Of a stretch of DNA of 43,926 bases, positions 1 through 8,095 are shown one piece after another. The stretch covers positions 1 to 43,926 of IMG/VR virus record IMGVR_UViG_3300047564_003675; one strand, written 5' to 3'. The position numbers were made by a program, and so were the translations under genes. Origin of the DNA: a virus. The notes below the pieces were generated by a model. It had not been told where the DNA came from and did not search any database. It was given only the letters and a program-made list of their open reading frames with translations. Position 1 is the first letter of the stretch, and each line of letters starts with the position of its first letter.

Positions 1-2
1 CC

Positions 3-2030
3 AATTCACAGCTTTATTCTGACATCATCACCAAGCACTTTGATTGGCTTCAGAGGCAGGACGACGAGATGGACTTCAACATCCAGCTCTCGATCCACGA
101 CATGGTCTACTATGGGACTGGACCGCAGCTATTCCTCCGACCTCTGGATTGGCGTTCCACTGCTGTTCCTCATCGTTCTCTTTATGTCGCTGATGACGAG
201 CGTGCAAATGTGGCATCTTGGCAGTGGTGCATTTTCCAGTTCGACTACAACGTCAACGAACTCTGGGACTTCATCGCTGACGAAGAAGCAGCACGCATCA
301 GTGGATGGAATGTAGCCGAGGTAAAGCGTTCGATCATGAACGCCAAGCCCACCTCTTGGACTTCCCCTGAGTGGAATCAATGGGAAGCCTGGCAGCAGGC
401 CCTGCGGAACAATGACCTCTATCTGGGCTCCCAGTGCGCCAAGGTCCGCATCGCCAAGATCCTGTACAAGGAGTTCAGTGTGGACGGTGCTGAGCCTAAG
501 ATCTCCGAGGCTTGGGTGGACATCGATGCTTCTAGCGACGAGTTCCTCAACCGCTTCGAGAACCGCTACGACGACATGCGCCAGGCGGTGTGCGCCTTCT
601 ACTACGACAGGGGCGATGGCTTCCACCAATCGATCAAGGGGCTGGGCGTAAAGATGTATCAGCTGCTGACCTCTCGCATGAGGCTTCAGTTGGCTGCTGT
701 GGATGCTGCTTTTGCCACCTCCACTGTCTTCCTCACCTCGAACCAGCCCACTGGCAGGCAGGCTCTGAGCAACATTCAGTTTGGCGCCTTCACAGTGCTT
801 CCCAACGGCGTCTCGACGATCCAGCAGAGCAATCTCCAAGGAGTTCTTGAGCCAGCGATTGCAATGGGAGAGCAGTTAGGACGTGTTCTTGATAATAACC
901 TCTCCCAGTACCGGCAGAGGATGGAACTTCCTTCGGGTAATCCGCCCACGAAGTACCAAGTACAGGCTCAACTAGCTCAATCTGCCACCCTCGGAAAAAC
1001 ACAGCTCGCACGTTACTATCAGCAACTGGATGAACTGTACGCTGAGAAGTTCCGGCGCGCATCGAATCCTGACCTTCCGAAGGGTACGAAGAACAAGTGG
1101 TTGAGGCTGGCATTAGAGTTCCAGAAGAAATGTACGGACGATGGTGTCCCTCGCGAGATCTTCGAGAAATGCTATGTGAAGGCAACCCGCATCGCAGGCC
1201 AGGGCTCTCAGTTCATGCGGGAGCAGAGCCTCAACCAGATCTACGCCACCTTGTTCCCGGCACTTCCTGAGGACGGCAAGGAGCGCCTGATCCGCGACAT
1301 GATCTCGGCCACTGTCGGACCTTCCCTGACCAACCGTTACTGGACTCGTGGCGCGATCGATCCCCAGGCAGCTGACCAGAACTGGCAGGCTGAGGTTGAG
1401 CACGGCATCCTCTACGATGGCGGCGCTGTTCAGATCACTCCAAAGCAGAACGACATCATTCACCTCACCAAGCACTTCGAGTGGTTGGCTCAAGGTATAC
1501 AATCGGTTCAACAGGGAGGCGATCTCGCGGAGATCTTCAACAGCCTCGTTGCTGGACGCGCTCACGTCGCTCAGCACATGGCGCGTCTCCAGCAGGACGC
1601 CTCCAGGAAGCAGGAGTTCGCCCAGTTCATGGAGCTGTTCAAGTCGATCTCTCAATCCATTGATGAGATGCAGCAGATGCTGGAGCAGCAGGCGCAGCAG
1701 CAGGCCATGCAGCAGCAGCAGATGGCGCAGGCTCAAGTCTCTGTCGATGCGGAGACGATGAAGGCGCAGAACAAGATCGCTCTGGATCAGGCCAAGGCTC
1801 AGAACATGATGCAGATCAAGGCGGCCAAGGCGCAGCAGGACATGGCGCTCAAGGATGCCGAGACTGCTCAGCGTCTGAAGATCGCCCAAGCCACCACGAC
1901 TCAGGATCTAGCCAATCAGCAGGCTCAACAGACCCAGAAGGTCAACGAGGCTGCCATCAAGAATGCTGGACTGATCGCCAAGCAGCAGATCGCCAACCAG
2001 AAGCCAATGATCCCAGGACAAAGCATTTGA
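3..2030 (+). CDS. Portal protein (5' end outside window)
   Basis: Portal ring subunit through which DNA enters and leaves the head. The frame is open to the first base of the window, so the N-terminus is missing and the first ATG at 69 is internal. The visible part has about 675 residues. The last ~150 residues are a Gln/Ala-rich, charged coiled coil, as in portal proteins of podoviruses. Position supports the call: large terminase at the other window end, scaffold and capsid downstream. The family is assigned from context and general character, not from a diagnostic motif. Length, together with the absence of tail tube and tape measure genes, suggests a T7-like or other podoviral portal. Confidence 0.82.
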   Translation, partial: NSQLYSDIITKHFDWLQRQDDEMDFNIQLSIHDMVYYGTGPQLFLRPLDWRSTAVPHRSLYVADDERANVASWQWCIFQFDYNVNELWDFIADEEAARISGWNVAEVKRSIMNAKPTSWTSPEWNQWEAWQQALRNNDLYLGSQCAKVRIAKILYKEFSVDGAEPKISEAWVDIDASSDEFLNRFENRYDDMRQAVCAFYYDRGDGFHQSIKGLGVKMYQLLTSRMRLQLAAVDAAFATSTVFLTSNQPTGRQALSNIQFGAFTVLPNGVSTIQQSNLQGVLEPAIAMGEQLGRVLDNNLSQYRQRMELPSGNPPTKYQVQAQLAQSATLGKTQLARYYQQLDELYAEKFRRASNPDLPKGTKNKWLRLALEFQKKCTDDGVPREIFEKCYVKATRIAGQGSQFMREQSLNQIYATLFPALPEDGKERLIRDMISATVGPSLTNRYWTRGAIDPQAADQNWQAEVEHGILYDGGAVQITPKQNDIIHLTKHFEWLAQGIQSVQQGGDLAEIFNSLVAGRAHVAQHMARLQQDASRKQEFAQFMELFKSISQSIDEMQQMLEQQAQQQAMQQQQMAQAQVSVDAETMKAQNKIALDQAKAQNMMQIKAAKAQQDMALKDAETAQRLKIAQATTTQDLANQQAQQTQKVNEAAIKNAGLIAKQQIANQKPMIPGQSI

Positions 2031-2162
2031 CTGGGGGTTGACGCACAATAGGGTTGCCTCGCTAGGCCGAGGTATTGCGGCGCCGGGGTTTGTGAGCTTG
2101 CCGGTGGTCATTCATTTCGCCTGTTCCGTAACCGCGTAAAAGCGGAACCCTAGCATTTAAAA
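2031..2162 (+). promoter_or_regulatory. Intergenic segment with two hairpins between portal and methyltransferase
   Basis: No gene seen. It holds a short hairpin around 2058-2073 (CCTCG paired with CGAGG) and a second one around 2121-2148, where GTTCCG pairs with CGGAAC or, alternatively, CCGC pairs with GCGG. Neither is followed by a T run, so they are not obvious intrinsic terminators. A TTGACG at 2038-2043 resembles a -35 box but I see no good -10. The next gene has no SD before its ATG. Confidence 0.3.
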
Positions 2163-2774
2163 ATGAACAAAGCTGACGAAAAGAACCTATTGCGTATCCA
2201 GAACCCTCCCATGGAGGGGTGGTGTTCGCATGAAAAGGCGGTTGAACTCTTCAACCTCGTTGAATCAAGGAAACCTAAACTATGCGTTGAGATCGGCGTC
2301 TTTGGCGGACGTTCTCTTGTCGCCATAGCCATGGGCCTTCAGAAGCTGGGAGAAGGCATCATTTTTGGCATCGACCCGTGGAACATAGACGCCTGCCTTG
2401 AGGGAACGTCTACGGATGTAAACAAGGATTGGTGGGCCAACGTTCCATGGGAAGGAATCATCGGCTCCTACTTCGACAAGATTCAGGAGTTCGAGCTTCT
2501 ATCCTACACCTCACACATCGCCAAACACGACAAGGACTGCCTTGGGTATTTCGCTGACGGATCCATTGATTTGATCCACTTCGACAGCAACCACAGTGAA
2601 GAGGTGTCTTGTCGCACTGTTAAAGATTGGTGGCCCAAGCTTAAACAAGGCTCTGTCATCATCATGGATGACATTGATTGGGACGGACAAGACAAGGCGT
2701 TGATCCTGCTAAAGAGCCTTGGTGTCAATGTCATCAAGGAATATCCCAAATTTGGCATCTACTCCAAGCCATGA
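2163..2774 (+). CDS. Class I SAM-dependent methyltransferase (Methyltransf_24-like)
   Basis: 203 residues with a Rossmann methyltransferase layout. SAM-binding loop EIGVFGGRS is at 44-52, a second strand GIDPW at 69-73, DLIHFDSNHS at 136-145 (acidic strand 4), and IIMDDIDW at 166-173. This pattern matches the small methyltransferases often found beside glycan genes, with sugars or O-antigen precursors as usual substrates; the substrate here is unknown. The gene overlaps the next by 4 bases (ATGA), so the two are probably translated together. Being between portal and scaffold it looks like an inserted accessory gene (moron). There is no SD in front of the start. Confidence 0.85.
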   Translation: MNKADEKNLLRIQNPPMEGWCSHEKAVELFNLVESRKPKLCVEIGVFGGRSLVAIAMGLQKLGEGIIFGIDPWNIDACLEGTSTDVNKDWWANVPWEGIIGSYFDKIQEFELLSYTSHIAKHDKDCLGYFADGSIDLIHFDSNHSEEVSCRTVKDWWPKLKQGSVIIMDDIDWDGQDKALILLKSLGVNVIKEYPKFGIYSKP

Positions 2775-3700
2775 CCCCATCCATCAAGGATCAGACTCCT
2801 TGGAAGGTTGGGTTCTTTGATTTCGGTAAGGCTCAGACACCTGACACAAGGTTCTTCAATCCGTCGCTCATTCAGTCCAACGGATACGATTGGCTGATAG
2901 CCAGACGTGCAGCACCCATACCTTGGCATCACCTAGGTCAGAACAGCTTGGTGGCGTTTCGGCTCAACAAGGAGCACAAACCAGAGGCGTTTGTTGAGAT
3001 CAACCTCAAGAACCGCAACTACAAGGATCAACATTGGGAGGATCCCAGAATCACTTGGATCAATGGTCGCATGGTGTTGTCCTGCTGCACCTTCCAGATC
3101 TACAGAAATGCGACCTACAGCGGAGCGCATCAGCAGGTGGCGTTTCTCAATGAAGGGTTTCAGCCCATGGAAACGTGGGATCCGATCTACGGAGGGAATG
3201 GTGGATCCATACTGATGCAGTCAGGCAACGAGAAGAACTGGATCTTCTTCGAGCACGACGGTCAGATGATGATGATCTACAACACTGAGCCGCATCAGGT
3301 GGTTAGGTGGGAAAATCGAGAGGTAGCAGAAAAGTGGGAAACCCCTGGATTCGGATGGAAGTGGGGCCACATGAGAGGCGGAAGTCCTCCGATCAGAGTT
3401 GGTGACGAGTACGTCTGCTTCTTTCACAGCTCCACGCCGTGGACCGAGAAGAAGCGTCAGTACCACATGGGAGCCTACGCCTTCGAGGCCAAGCCACCAT
3501 TCAAGATGAAACGGATGACCCGAAAGCCGCTGTTGTCCGGAAGTCAGAAAGACCCATGGATCGAAGGACTGCCACTGGTTGTGTTCCCGTGCGGCTCAAT
3601 TCTCGACGGCAAAAAATATGTTGTCAGCATGGGTATCAACGACTACACATCCGCGTGGATTGAGATCCCCGTAAAGGACCTTGATTCCCTAATGAAATGA
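2771..3700 (+). CDS. GH130-like five-bladed beta-propeller glycosidase/phosphorylase
   Basis: 309 residues from the ATG that overlaps the methyltransferase stop; a longer open frame begins at 2678 but would lie inside the methyltransferase gene. Residues 28-33 (FFNPSL) and 90-93 (EDPR) match GH130 mannoside phosphorylases and related hydrolases, where the Asp of EDPR is the catalytic acid. Later it has a GGSPP...Y strand with an H-rich segment, a Y.MGAYAFE strand, and VVFPCGSI...Y.VSMGINDY, the last-blade signature of that family. Role is not known in phages: it might trim or bind host surface glycan, or modify a virion glycan with its methyltransferase partner. The catalytic Asp appears intact; activity is untested. 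Confidence 0.75.
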   Translation: MTPSIKDQTPWKVGFFDFGKAQTPDTRFFNPSLIQSNGYDWLIARRAAPIPWHHLGQNSLVAFRLNKEHKPEAFVEINLKNRNYKDQHWEDPRITWINGRMVLSCCTFQIYRNATYSGAHQQVAFLNEGFQPMETWDPIYGGNGGSILMQSGNEKNWIFFEHDGQMMMIYNTEPHQVVRWENREVAEKWETPGFGWKWGHMRGGSPPIRVGDEYVCFFHSSTPWTEKKRQYHMGAYAFEAKPPFKMKRMTRKPLLSGSQKDPWIEGLPLVVFPCGSILDGKKYVVSMGINDYTSAWIEIPVKDLDSLMK

Positions 3701-4017
3701 GACTCTTCAAGCGCAAACCTCACGTCATCAAGTTCTCTACAGATCCAGGAATCAGCCATGTGGAGTGGCGGAAGGAAGGGGAGTTGGTCACTGCCGCTCA
3801 AAGGCTTATGACAAACCCGGACTTCAAGGCTGCCTATGCCACCTTGATTGCCAGTCGTCCATCCAAGAGCAACCTGCCACTGGGGCTGACCCCGCATCAG
3901 CTGGCCTCGCAAGCCATGTTCTGTGCCGGCTATGAGTACGCTCTGGACCTATTGCTTTCGTTGGCCAAACCAATGGATCAAGAGACTGAAGAAACGCCCA
4001 CATTTGAAGATCAGTAA
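3697..4017 (+). CDS. Hypothetical protein before scaffold
   Basis: 106 residues, start overlapping the previous stop (ATGA). Basic N-terminus (MRLFKRKP), helical middle, acidic C-terminus rich in Glu/Thr. No domain recognised. Small proteins at this place, just before the scaffold, are common in podoviruses and are often of unknown function. Translational coupling puts it in one transcript with the methyltransferase/GH130-like pair and the scaffold. Confidence 0.7.
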   Translation: MRLFKRKPHVIKFSTDPGISHVEWRKEGELVTAAQRLMTNPDFKAAYATLIASRPSKSNLPLGLTPHQLASQAMFCAGYEYALDLLLSLAKPMDQETEETPTFEDQ

Positions 4018-4019
4018 CT

Positions 4020-5198
4020 ATGGAAGGTAAAACGATAGAAGCTCAAATTCCCACCCCCATGACTGAGGGCCGGGAGACCGCACATTCACAGCCTACCCAA
4101 TTCGGCACCCAAATCGGGGAGGCGTGGGCAAAGCTCCAAACTCAGGCCAAGGAGTTCGACAAGGCCAAGGCTGCTGAGCCCGTGGAAGCAGACCGCCGGT
4201 TCGAGAAGGACCGAGACCTCACCAAGGACCCGCTGCCCATGTCCCCCAAGGACAAGGCCCTTGGTCTTGATAGCAAATCCGAGAAGAAGGCTGAAAGGGT
4301 CGTCGCCAAGGAAACCATCGAAGCCACTCAAAATGATGAAGCTCCACCCGAAAGCGCCAAAAGTGACGAAGCAAAGTCCTCCTGGGCCAAGCTCAAGGCC
4401 GCAAGAGACGAGGCTGCTAAAAAGGCTGAAGCTCTTGAGGCGGAAGTTCTCGCCCTAAAGCAGCAGTTTGACCCCGACTTGTTCAAGAAGACCAAGGAGG
4501 AGAACGATCAGCTGACCCAGGCTCTGCGTCGTCTCAACGTCGAAATGCACCCGAAGTTCCGGGAAACCTTCGACGCCCCCATCGAGCAGGCTGTCTCTCG
4601 GGCCAAGAAATTTGTTCCCGATCAGTATCATGCCGAAGTGGACAAGGTGCTCAAGGCGCCCGACTCACCGGAGCGAGATCAGGCCATTCAAGCCATCACC
4701 GAAAACCTGCCAATCCACAAGCAGGCGGCGTTTATCCGTCATGTCGAGGATGCCTCCATGGCGATCGAAAAGAAGCAGAACGCCCTCAAGGATGAGCAGA
4801 AGTATGTTACCGAGTGGGAATCCCAGGAGAAGTCCAAGCAGGAGGCTGCCAGAGTACAGGCCGATGCCATGGCTCGAACCACGTTCCAGAACGTCTTCAA
4901 GACCAAGTTCTCCGACAACCCGATCTTCAAAGGTGATGACGCTGAGACTAATCTGAAGGCGGCTCAGGAGCTTCTGTTTGGCAACAACTCACCAGAGGTA
5001 TTGGCGGAGGCCGTTCTTTACGCCCAGTATGGAAAACAGATGGCGCCATTGCTTCAAAAGGCCCATGACGAGCTGAAGGCTGCTTATTCTCAAATAGATC
5101 GACTAACATCAAAGAGTGGAGGGAAGGCTGTCTCGTCTGGCAGCGACTCCGCACCAAAAGATATGTGGTCCGCCATCCGAGAGGCCATGGCCGCATAA
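4020..5198 (+). CDS. Capsid assembly scaffolding protein
   Basis: 392 residues, very rich in Lys, Glu, Ala and Gln. Predicted mostly alpha-helical, with a coiled coil around residues 110-160 and a long charged helix around 245-290. No membrane segment. It sits directly in front of the major capsid gene, where scaffolds are normally encoded, and has their usual composition: low sequence complexity, acidic N-terminal half, basic patches towards the C-terminus. It starts two bases after the previous stop without an SD. The call rests on position and composition. A protease fusion is unlikely because no protease motif is visible. Confidence 0.8.
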   Translation: MEGKTIEAQIPTPMTEGRETAHSQPTQFGTQIGEAWAKLQTQAKEFDKAKAAEPVEADRRFEKDRDLTKDPLPMSPKDKALGLDSKSEKKAERVVAKETIEATQNDEAPPESAKSDEAKSSWAKLKAARDEAAKKAEALEAEVLALKQQFDPDLFKKTKEENDQLTQALRRLNVEMHPKFRETFDAPIEQAVSRAKKFVPDQYHAEVDKVLKAPDSPERDQAIQAITENLPIHKQAAFIRHVEDASMAIEKKQNALKDEQKYVTEWESQEKSKQEAARVQADAMARTTFQNVFKTKFSDNPIFKGDDAETNLKAAQELLFGNNSPEVLAEAVLYAQYGKQMAPLLQKAHDELKAAYSQIDRLTSKSGGKAVSSGSDSAPKDMWSAIREAMAA

Positions 5199-5216
5199 AC
5201 CATCCAAACCCGCTAA

Positions 5217-5248
5217 GTGCCTCTGGGGAAACCTGGGGGCACTTTTTT
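5217..5248 (+). terminator. Rho-independent terminator after scaffold gene
   Basis: GTGCC(TC) pairs with (GG)GGCAC across a G-rich loop, followed by six T (5243-5248). It ends the head-module transcript 19 bases after the scaffold stop and separates it from the capsid gene. Confidence 0.75.
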
Positions 5249-5445
5249 ATTGACTATGTTACAACCTTACCACATCTAACGCACAGCCTAACGGTTGCTT
5301 GGCTAGCAACAATCGGTCTCAACCGCGCTGACCTGCGGAATTGCAGTTTGAAGATGTCGAGTGCGTGGGCGCGTGTCCCGCATTGATCGATGTCTCTAAA
5401 TTCAACCCCTTCAGGCTTATTAGCTGTTCAAATGTTTTTGACATC
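5249..5445 (+). promoter_or_regulatory. Leader region of the capsid gene
   Basis: 197 non-coding bases between the scaffold terminator and the capsid start. Because a terminator precedes it, a promoter for the capsid gene should lie here. TTGACT at 5250-5255 resembles a -35 box but the base run 17 later (CATCTA) is a poor -10. No SD precedes the capsid ATG. An in-frame extension from 5341 exists but has no start better than TTG and is cysteine-rich unlike the rest of the capsid protein, so I treat it as untranslated. Confidence 0.35.
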
Positions 5446-6630
5446 ATGCCGGTTGCGACGGAATACCTGTCCCCGGAAATCTACAAGCGTGCCACCTTCG
5501 ACAGCGTCTATGATACGCTCGTCCAACGCGGCATTTTCGAGCCCAACTCCGGGCTGACCCACACGACCTTCACGGTCCTCAACTCTGCTCCTACTGGCGT
5601 CACTGCTGCTTGGGATGCGGTTAGCCTCTCCAACGGAGAGAACGGCGGAAGCTGCGATACGACCTACAATCAGGTTGATGTCGGCTTCAAGTCCGAGACC
5701 TACAGCCCGTACAAGCGCGGCTGGAAGGGCCCGCTCCTCTGTAAGGACGACCTGTACTTCGATCACGCTCCTGAGGCGTTCCTCGAGGGCTACATCCAGA
5801 ACCTCGCCAACTACGTTCGCTTGGACTGGGAGTACCATCTCCAGCGCACCTACGCTCGCCGAGTTCCGATCTATGTTGCCGGCTCTGGCTTTGCCACGCC
5901 GACTGCTGCGAACTCGACGCTGACGGCTGCTGCTGCGACCTCTCAGGTCACCCTGGAGATGCTTGAGACCCTCGCGGCTCAGCTGATCCAGAATCGCGCC
6001 ACGCTGCCTGACAGCTACGGTTTCGTCTCCCTCACTGATGTCGGCCCGACCTTCTCGCTCGACATCGGCATGGAGATGAGCCAGCAGCTGGTTCGCAACG
6101 TGCCTGAGTACCGCCAGGACATCCGCTGGGCCGAGCCTAGCCTGTTCATGAAGCGGATTGGCGCCACCAAGGTGATCCAGAACTTCCGGCACATCGTCAA
6201 TGTGCTGCCGATGCGGTTCACCCACGACGGCACCAAGTACGTTGAGGTTCCTCGCTGGTCCAACACGACCACCACCAAGGGTACCGCCCAGGACATCAAT
6301 CCTGCCTGGATCAGCCCTGCCAGCGCCCCCTACGAGGCTGCCGTGGTCCTGTCGCCTGAGGTCTTCCAGGCCGACATCGTCCGCCCGCAGTCTGCTGTGG
6401 GCTCGCTCAACTGGTCGCCCTACGGCTATCAGGGTGAGTGGAAGTGGGTCACTGGTCCGTTCGCCATCGGCGCTGCTGACGGTGATGCGTGCTACGATCC
6501 CCTGCTCAAGAAGGGCCGGCACTTCGCTGAGATGATCTACGCTCCTCGTCCTCGGTCCAACCCGAAGGCCGGTGCGATCGTCATCTTCAAGCGTTGCGCT
6601 GCGAACTACACGCTCGCCACCTGCACCTAA
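5446..6630 (+). CDS. Major capsid protein
   Basis: 394 residues from ATG 5446 (MPVATEYLSPEIY). The N-terminal helix (EIYKRATFDSVYDTLVQRG), the long mixed alpha/beta body and the C-terminal strand with FKRCA fit an HK97-fold capsid protein. It follows the scaffold, is flanked by terminators on both sides, and has a marked bias to C-ending codons, as expected for a highly expressed gene. The fold is inferred from context and general pattern; I could not match it to a specific subfamily. No SD is visible before the start. Confidence 0.85.
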   Translation: MPVATEYLSPEIYKRATFDSVYDTLVQRGIFEPNSGLTHTTFTVLNSAPTGVTAAWDAVSLSNGENGGSCDTTYNQVDVGFKSETYSPYKRGWKGPLLCKDDLYFDHAPEAFLEGYIQNLANYVRLDWEYHLQRTYARRVPIYVAGSGFATPTAANSTLTAAAATSQVTLEMLETLAAQLIQNRATLPDSYGFVSLTDVGPTFSLDIGMEMSQQLVRNVPEYRQDIRWAEPSLFMKRIGATKVIQNFRHIVNVLPMRFTHDGTKYVEVPRWSNTTTTKGTAQDINPAWISPASAPYEAAVVLSPEVFQADIVRPQSAVGSLNWSPYGYQGEWKWVTGPFAIGAADGDACYDPLLKKGRHFAEMIYAPRPRSNPKAGAIVIFKRCAANYTLATCT

Positions 6631-6643
6631 GAATTAGAATGAC

Positions 6644-6681
6644 AAGGGGCGGGGTCAGACTAATCTGGCCTCGCCCTTTTT
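6644..6681 (+). terminator. Rho-independent terminator after capsid gene
   Basis: Stem GGGCGGGGTCAGA paired with TCTGGCCTCGCCC around a CTAA loop, followed by a run of five or more T. Located 14 bases after the capsid stop. It isolates capsid expression from the fibre genes, so the capsid gene is probably a single-gene transcript. Confidence 0.9.
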
Positions 6682-6684
6682 GTT

Positions 6685-7341
6685 ATGATCCCATCTAGCG
6701 CCACCTGCGGCTGCGGCTCAACGACGAGCACGACACCCGTTTCCACGGTAAATGGCACATTTGGGTGCAGCGGGGCTCCCGCCTGCATCACTGTTACCAA
6801 TGGGATCATCACTGCTGCATCAAACGCAGCATTGAGCGGCATTACAGGAAGCGCTGGATGCAGTGGGCTCTATGTTCCATGCATCACTGTCACCAATGGC
6901 GTGGTGACGGATCTGACCAATCGATTGATCTCGGTGGCGGGTGGTTCAAAGAATCAGAGCACCACCATCTTCGACGGAACCGACACCTATACTTGGACAT
7001 TCACTGAAAGCGCCTCGTTCACATCGGATTCCGAGTTCACATTCATCAGCGACTTCATTCCGACAAATGGGCGGATAACATTGTATCAAGCCGATGAAGG
7101 ATTCGATGATGTCTACTTCGACATCGCCTACTCGACCGACAATATCTCATTCACTCCGGTTGGGATCAATTTGGAGCTGGATGGTGGAGCTGGCACTGCG
7201 GATACGGTTAGGACAAAGACGGGCTCGTTCATCATCAGCTCTGGGCCGACGTTCCTTTATTGGCGGATTGGTTGGATCAATAGTTCTGGGTCCAGCAAAT
7301 CCATTCCGATGAAAATGCTGACAGTCAACCTCTGGAGCTAA
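6685..7341 (+). CDS. Virion-associated adhesin/fibre-like protein
   Basis: 218 residues, Ser/Thr/Gly rich, almost all beta. Residues ~28-40 and ~59-75 contain a duplicated unit (CSG...PACITVTNGIIT and CSG...PCITVTNGVVT); TVTNGVVT-type segments are frequent in phage fibres and neck/tail decorations. The C-terminal part, about residue 95 onwards, is a beta sandwich that resembles the end of the protein at 15455-16027 (both end in a VNLW/LSLWN-type strand). It starts three bases after the T run of the capsid terminator, so its promoter must overlap that terminator or come from read-through. Confidence 0.65.
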   Translation: MIPSSATCGCGSTTSTTPVSTVNGTFGCSGAPACITVTNGIITAASNAALSGITGSAGCSGLYVPCITVTNGVVTDLTNRLISVAGGSKNQSTTIFDGTDTYTWTFTESASFTSDSEFTFISDFIPTNGRITLYQADEGFDDVYFDIAYSTDNISFTPVGINLELDGGAGTADTVRTKTGSFIISSGPTFLYWRIGWINSSGSSKSIPMKMLTVNLWS

Positions 7342-8093
7342 TGTCTGGATGCGGCTGCAACGTTGATTCTCTTCCGACGTGCTATCAGGTACTTCCTGTT
7401 CCTGATCCCGTCATCAGCCCCTCTGTATCCTCATTCTTTGGGTCATTGACCCTATCCATCACCTGTAGTGTCGCTCCAGCGAAGATCTACTACACCCTTG
7501 ATGGATCGACTCCGACAGTTCTCTCAGCCCTCTACACCGGGCCATTTGTCATAACAGAGACGACCACTGTAAAGGCCATAGCCCTCCTTCAGAACTACGC
7601 TCCATCGAATGTCGTAAAGAAGGTCTACACTTCGATAGTCCCAACGAATCGGGCCTATTGGGGATGGTCTCCTGAGACGATGCTGACAGGGCCAGGAGTC
7701 AATGCCCTTCAGAACAGCGAGGTCAAGTCTGACACCTATGGGGTCTATCCATTTCAGGCCAACTCAACGGTAAACGACTACTTCTACTTCTGGTTTCCGG
7801 ATTACTTTGGTCCGCCACGTTCCACTGATGGATTTAGAGATACAGTCACCGTTCAGCCGATTGTGATGGCTGGGCTGATCCAAGGCTTTACCACGGGCCA
7901 GGTCAATGGATGGCTGTATAAGAGCGTCAACGTCAACGGAATCCCAGGTAAGCTCTTTAGGTCCTATTATCAACTCGGTGGTGGCGGTCTCTTTGACATC
8001 GAGGTTCTATCTCCTTCCGTCACCTACTATCGAGCGGACACCACTGCGCTGACCGCTGATACGACAACCTTCACAGCAGATTTCGCTTACTAG
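7341..8093 (+). CDS. Virion protein with chitobiase/hexosaminidase C-terminal type domain
   Basis: 250 residues; the start overlaps the previous stop by one base (TAATG). Residues ~30-88 match the beta domain found at the C-terminus of chitobiases and in many surface proteins (PF13290-like): KIYYTLDGSTPT...LYTGPFVITETTTVKAIA. The rest is beta-rich with aromatic residues and a long C-terminal Thr/Asp repeat (TALTADTTTFTAD). Likely a receptor- or glycan-facing tail decoration. No catalytic domain is present. The same type of domain recurs in the exported protein at 27978-28478. Confidence 0.7.
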   Translation: MSGCGCNVDSLPTCYQVLPVPDPVISPSVSSFFGSLTLSITCSVAPAKIYYTLDGSTPTVLSALYTGPFVITETTTVKAIALLQNYAPSNVVKKVYTSIVPTNRAYWGWSPETMLTGPGVNALQNSEVKSDTYGVYPFQANSTVNDYFYFWFPDYFGPPRSTDGFRDTVTVQPIVMAGLIQGFTTGQVNGWLYKSVNVNGIPGKLFRSYYQLGGGGLFDIEVLSPSVTYYRADTTALTADTTTFTADFAY

Positions 8094-8095
8094 CC

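Noticed and set aside
1113-1889. 258-codon Leu/His-rich frame on the - strand opposite the portal
   Set aside because: Leu/His repeats are the antisense of the Gln/Ala-rich portal coiled coil.
2678-2770. N-terminal extension of the GH130-like protein
   Set aside because: Would lie inside the methyltransferase gene and read an unrelated Trp/Cys/His-rich lead; the ATGA junction at 2771 is the common start type here.
5250-5278. TTGACT...CATCTA as a capsid promoter
   Set aside because: The -10 part matches poorly; kept only as part of the leader description.
5341-5445. N-terminal extension of the capsid protein
   Set aside because: Only TTG available, Cys-rich lead unlike the capsid; likely untranslated leader.
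5428-6522. 364-codon open frame on the - strand opposite the capsid gene
   Set aside because: Shadow of the capsid gene's strongly biased codon use; composition Arg/Val/Leu/Glu typical of antisense frames, no domain.
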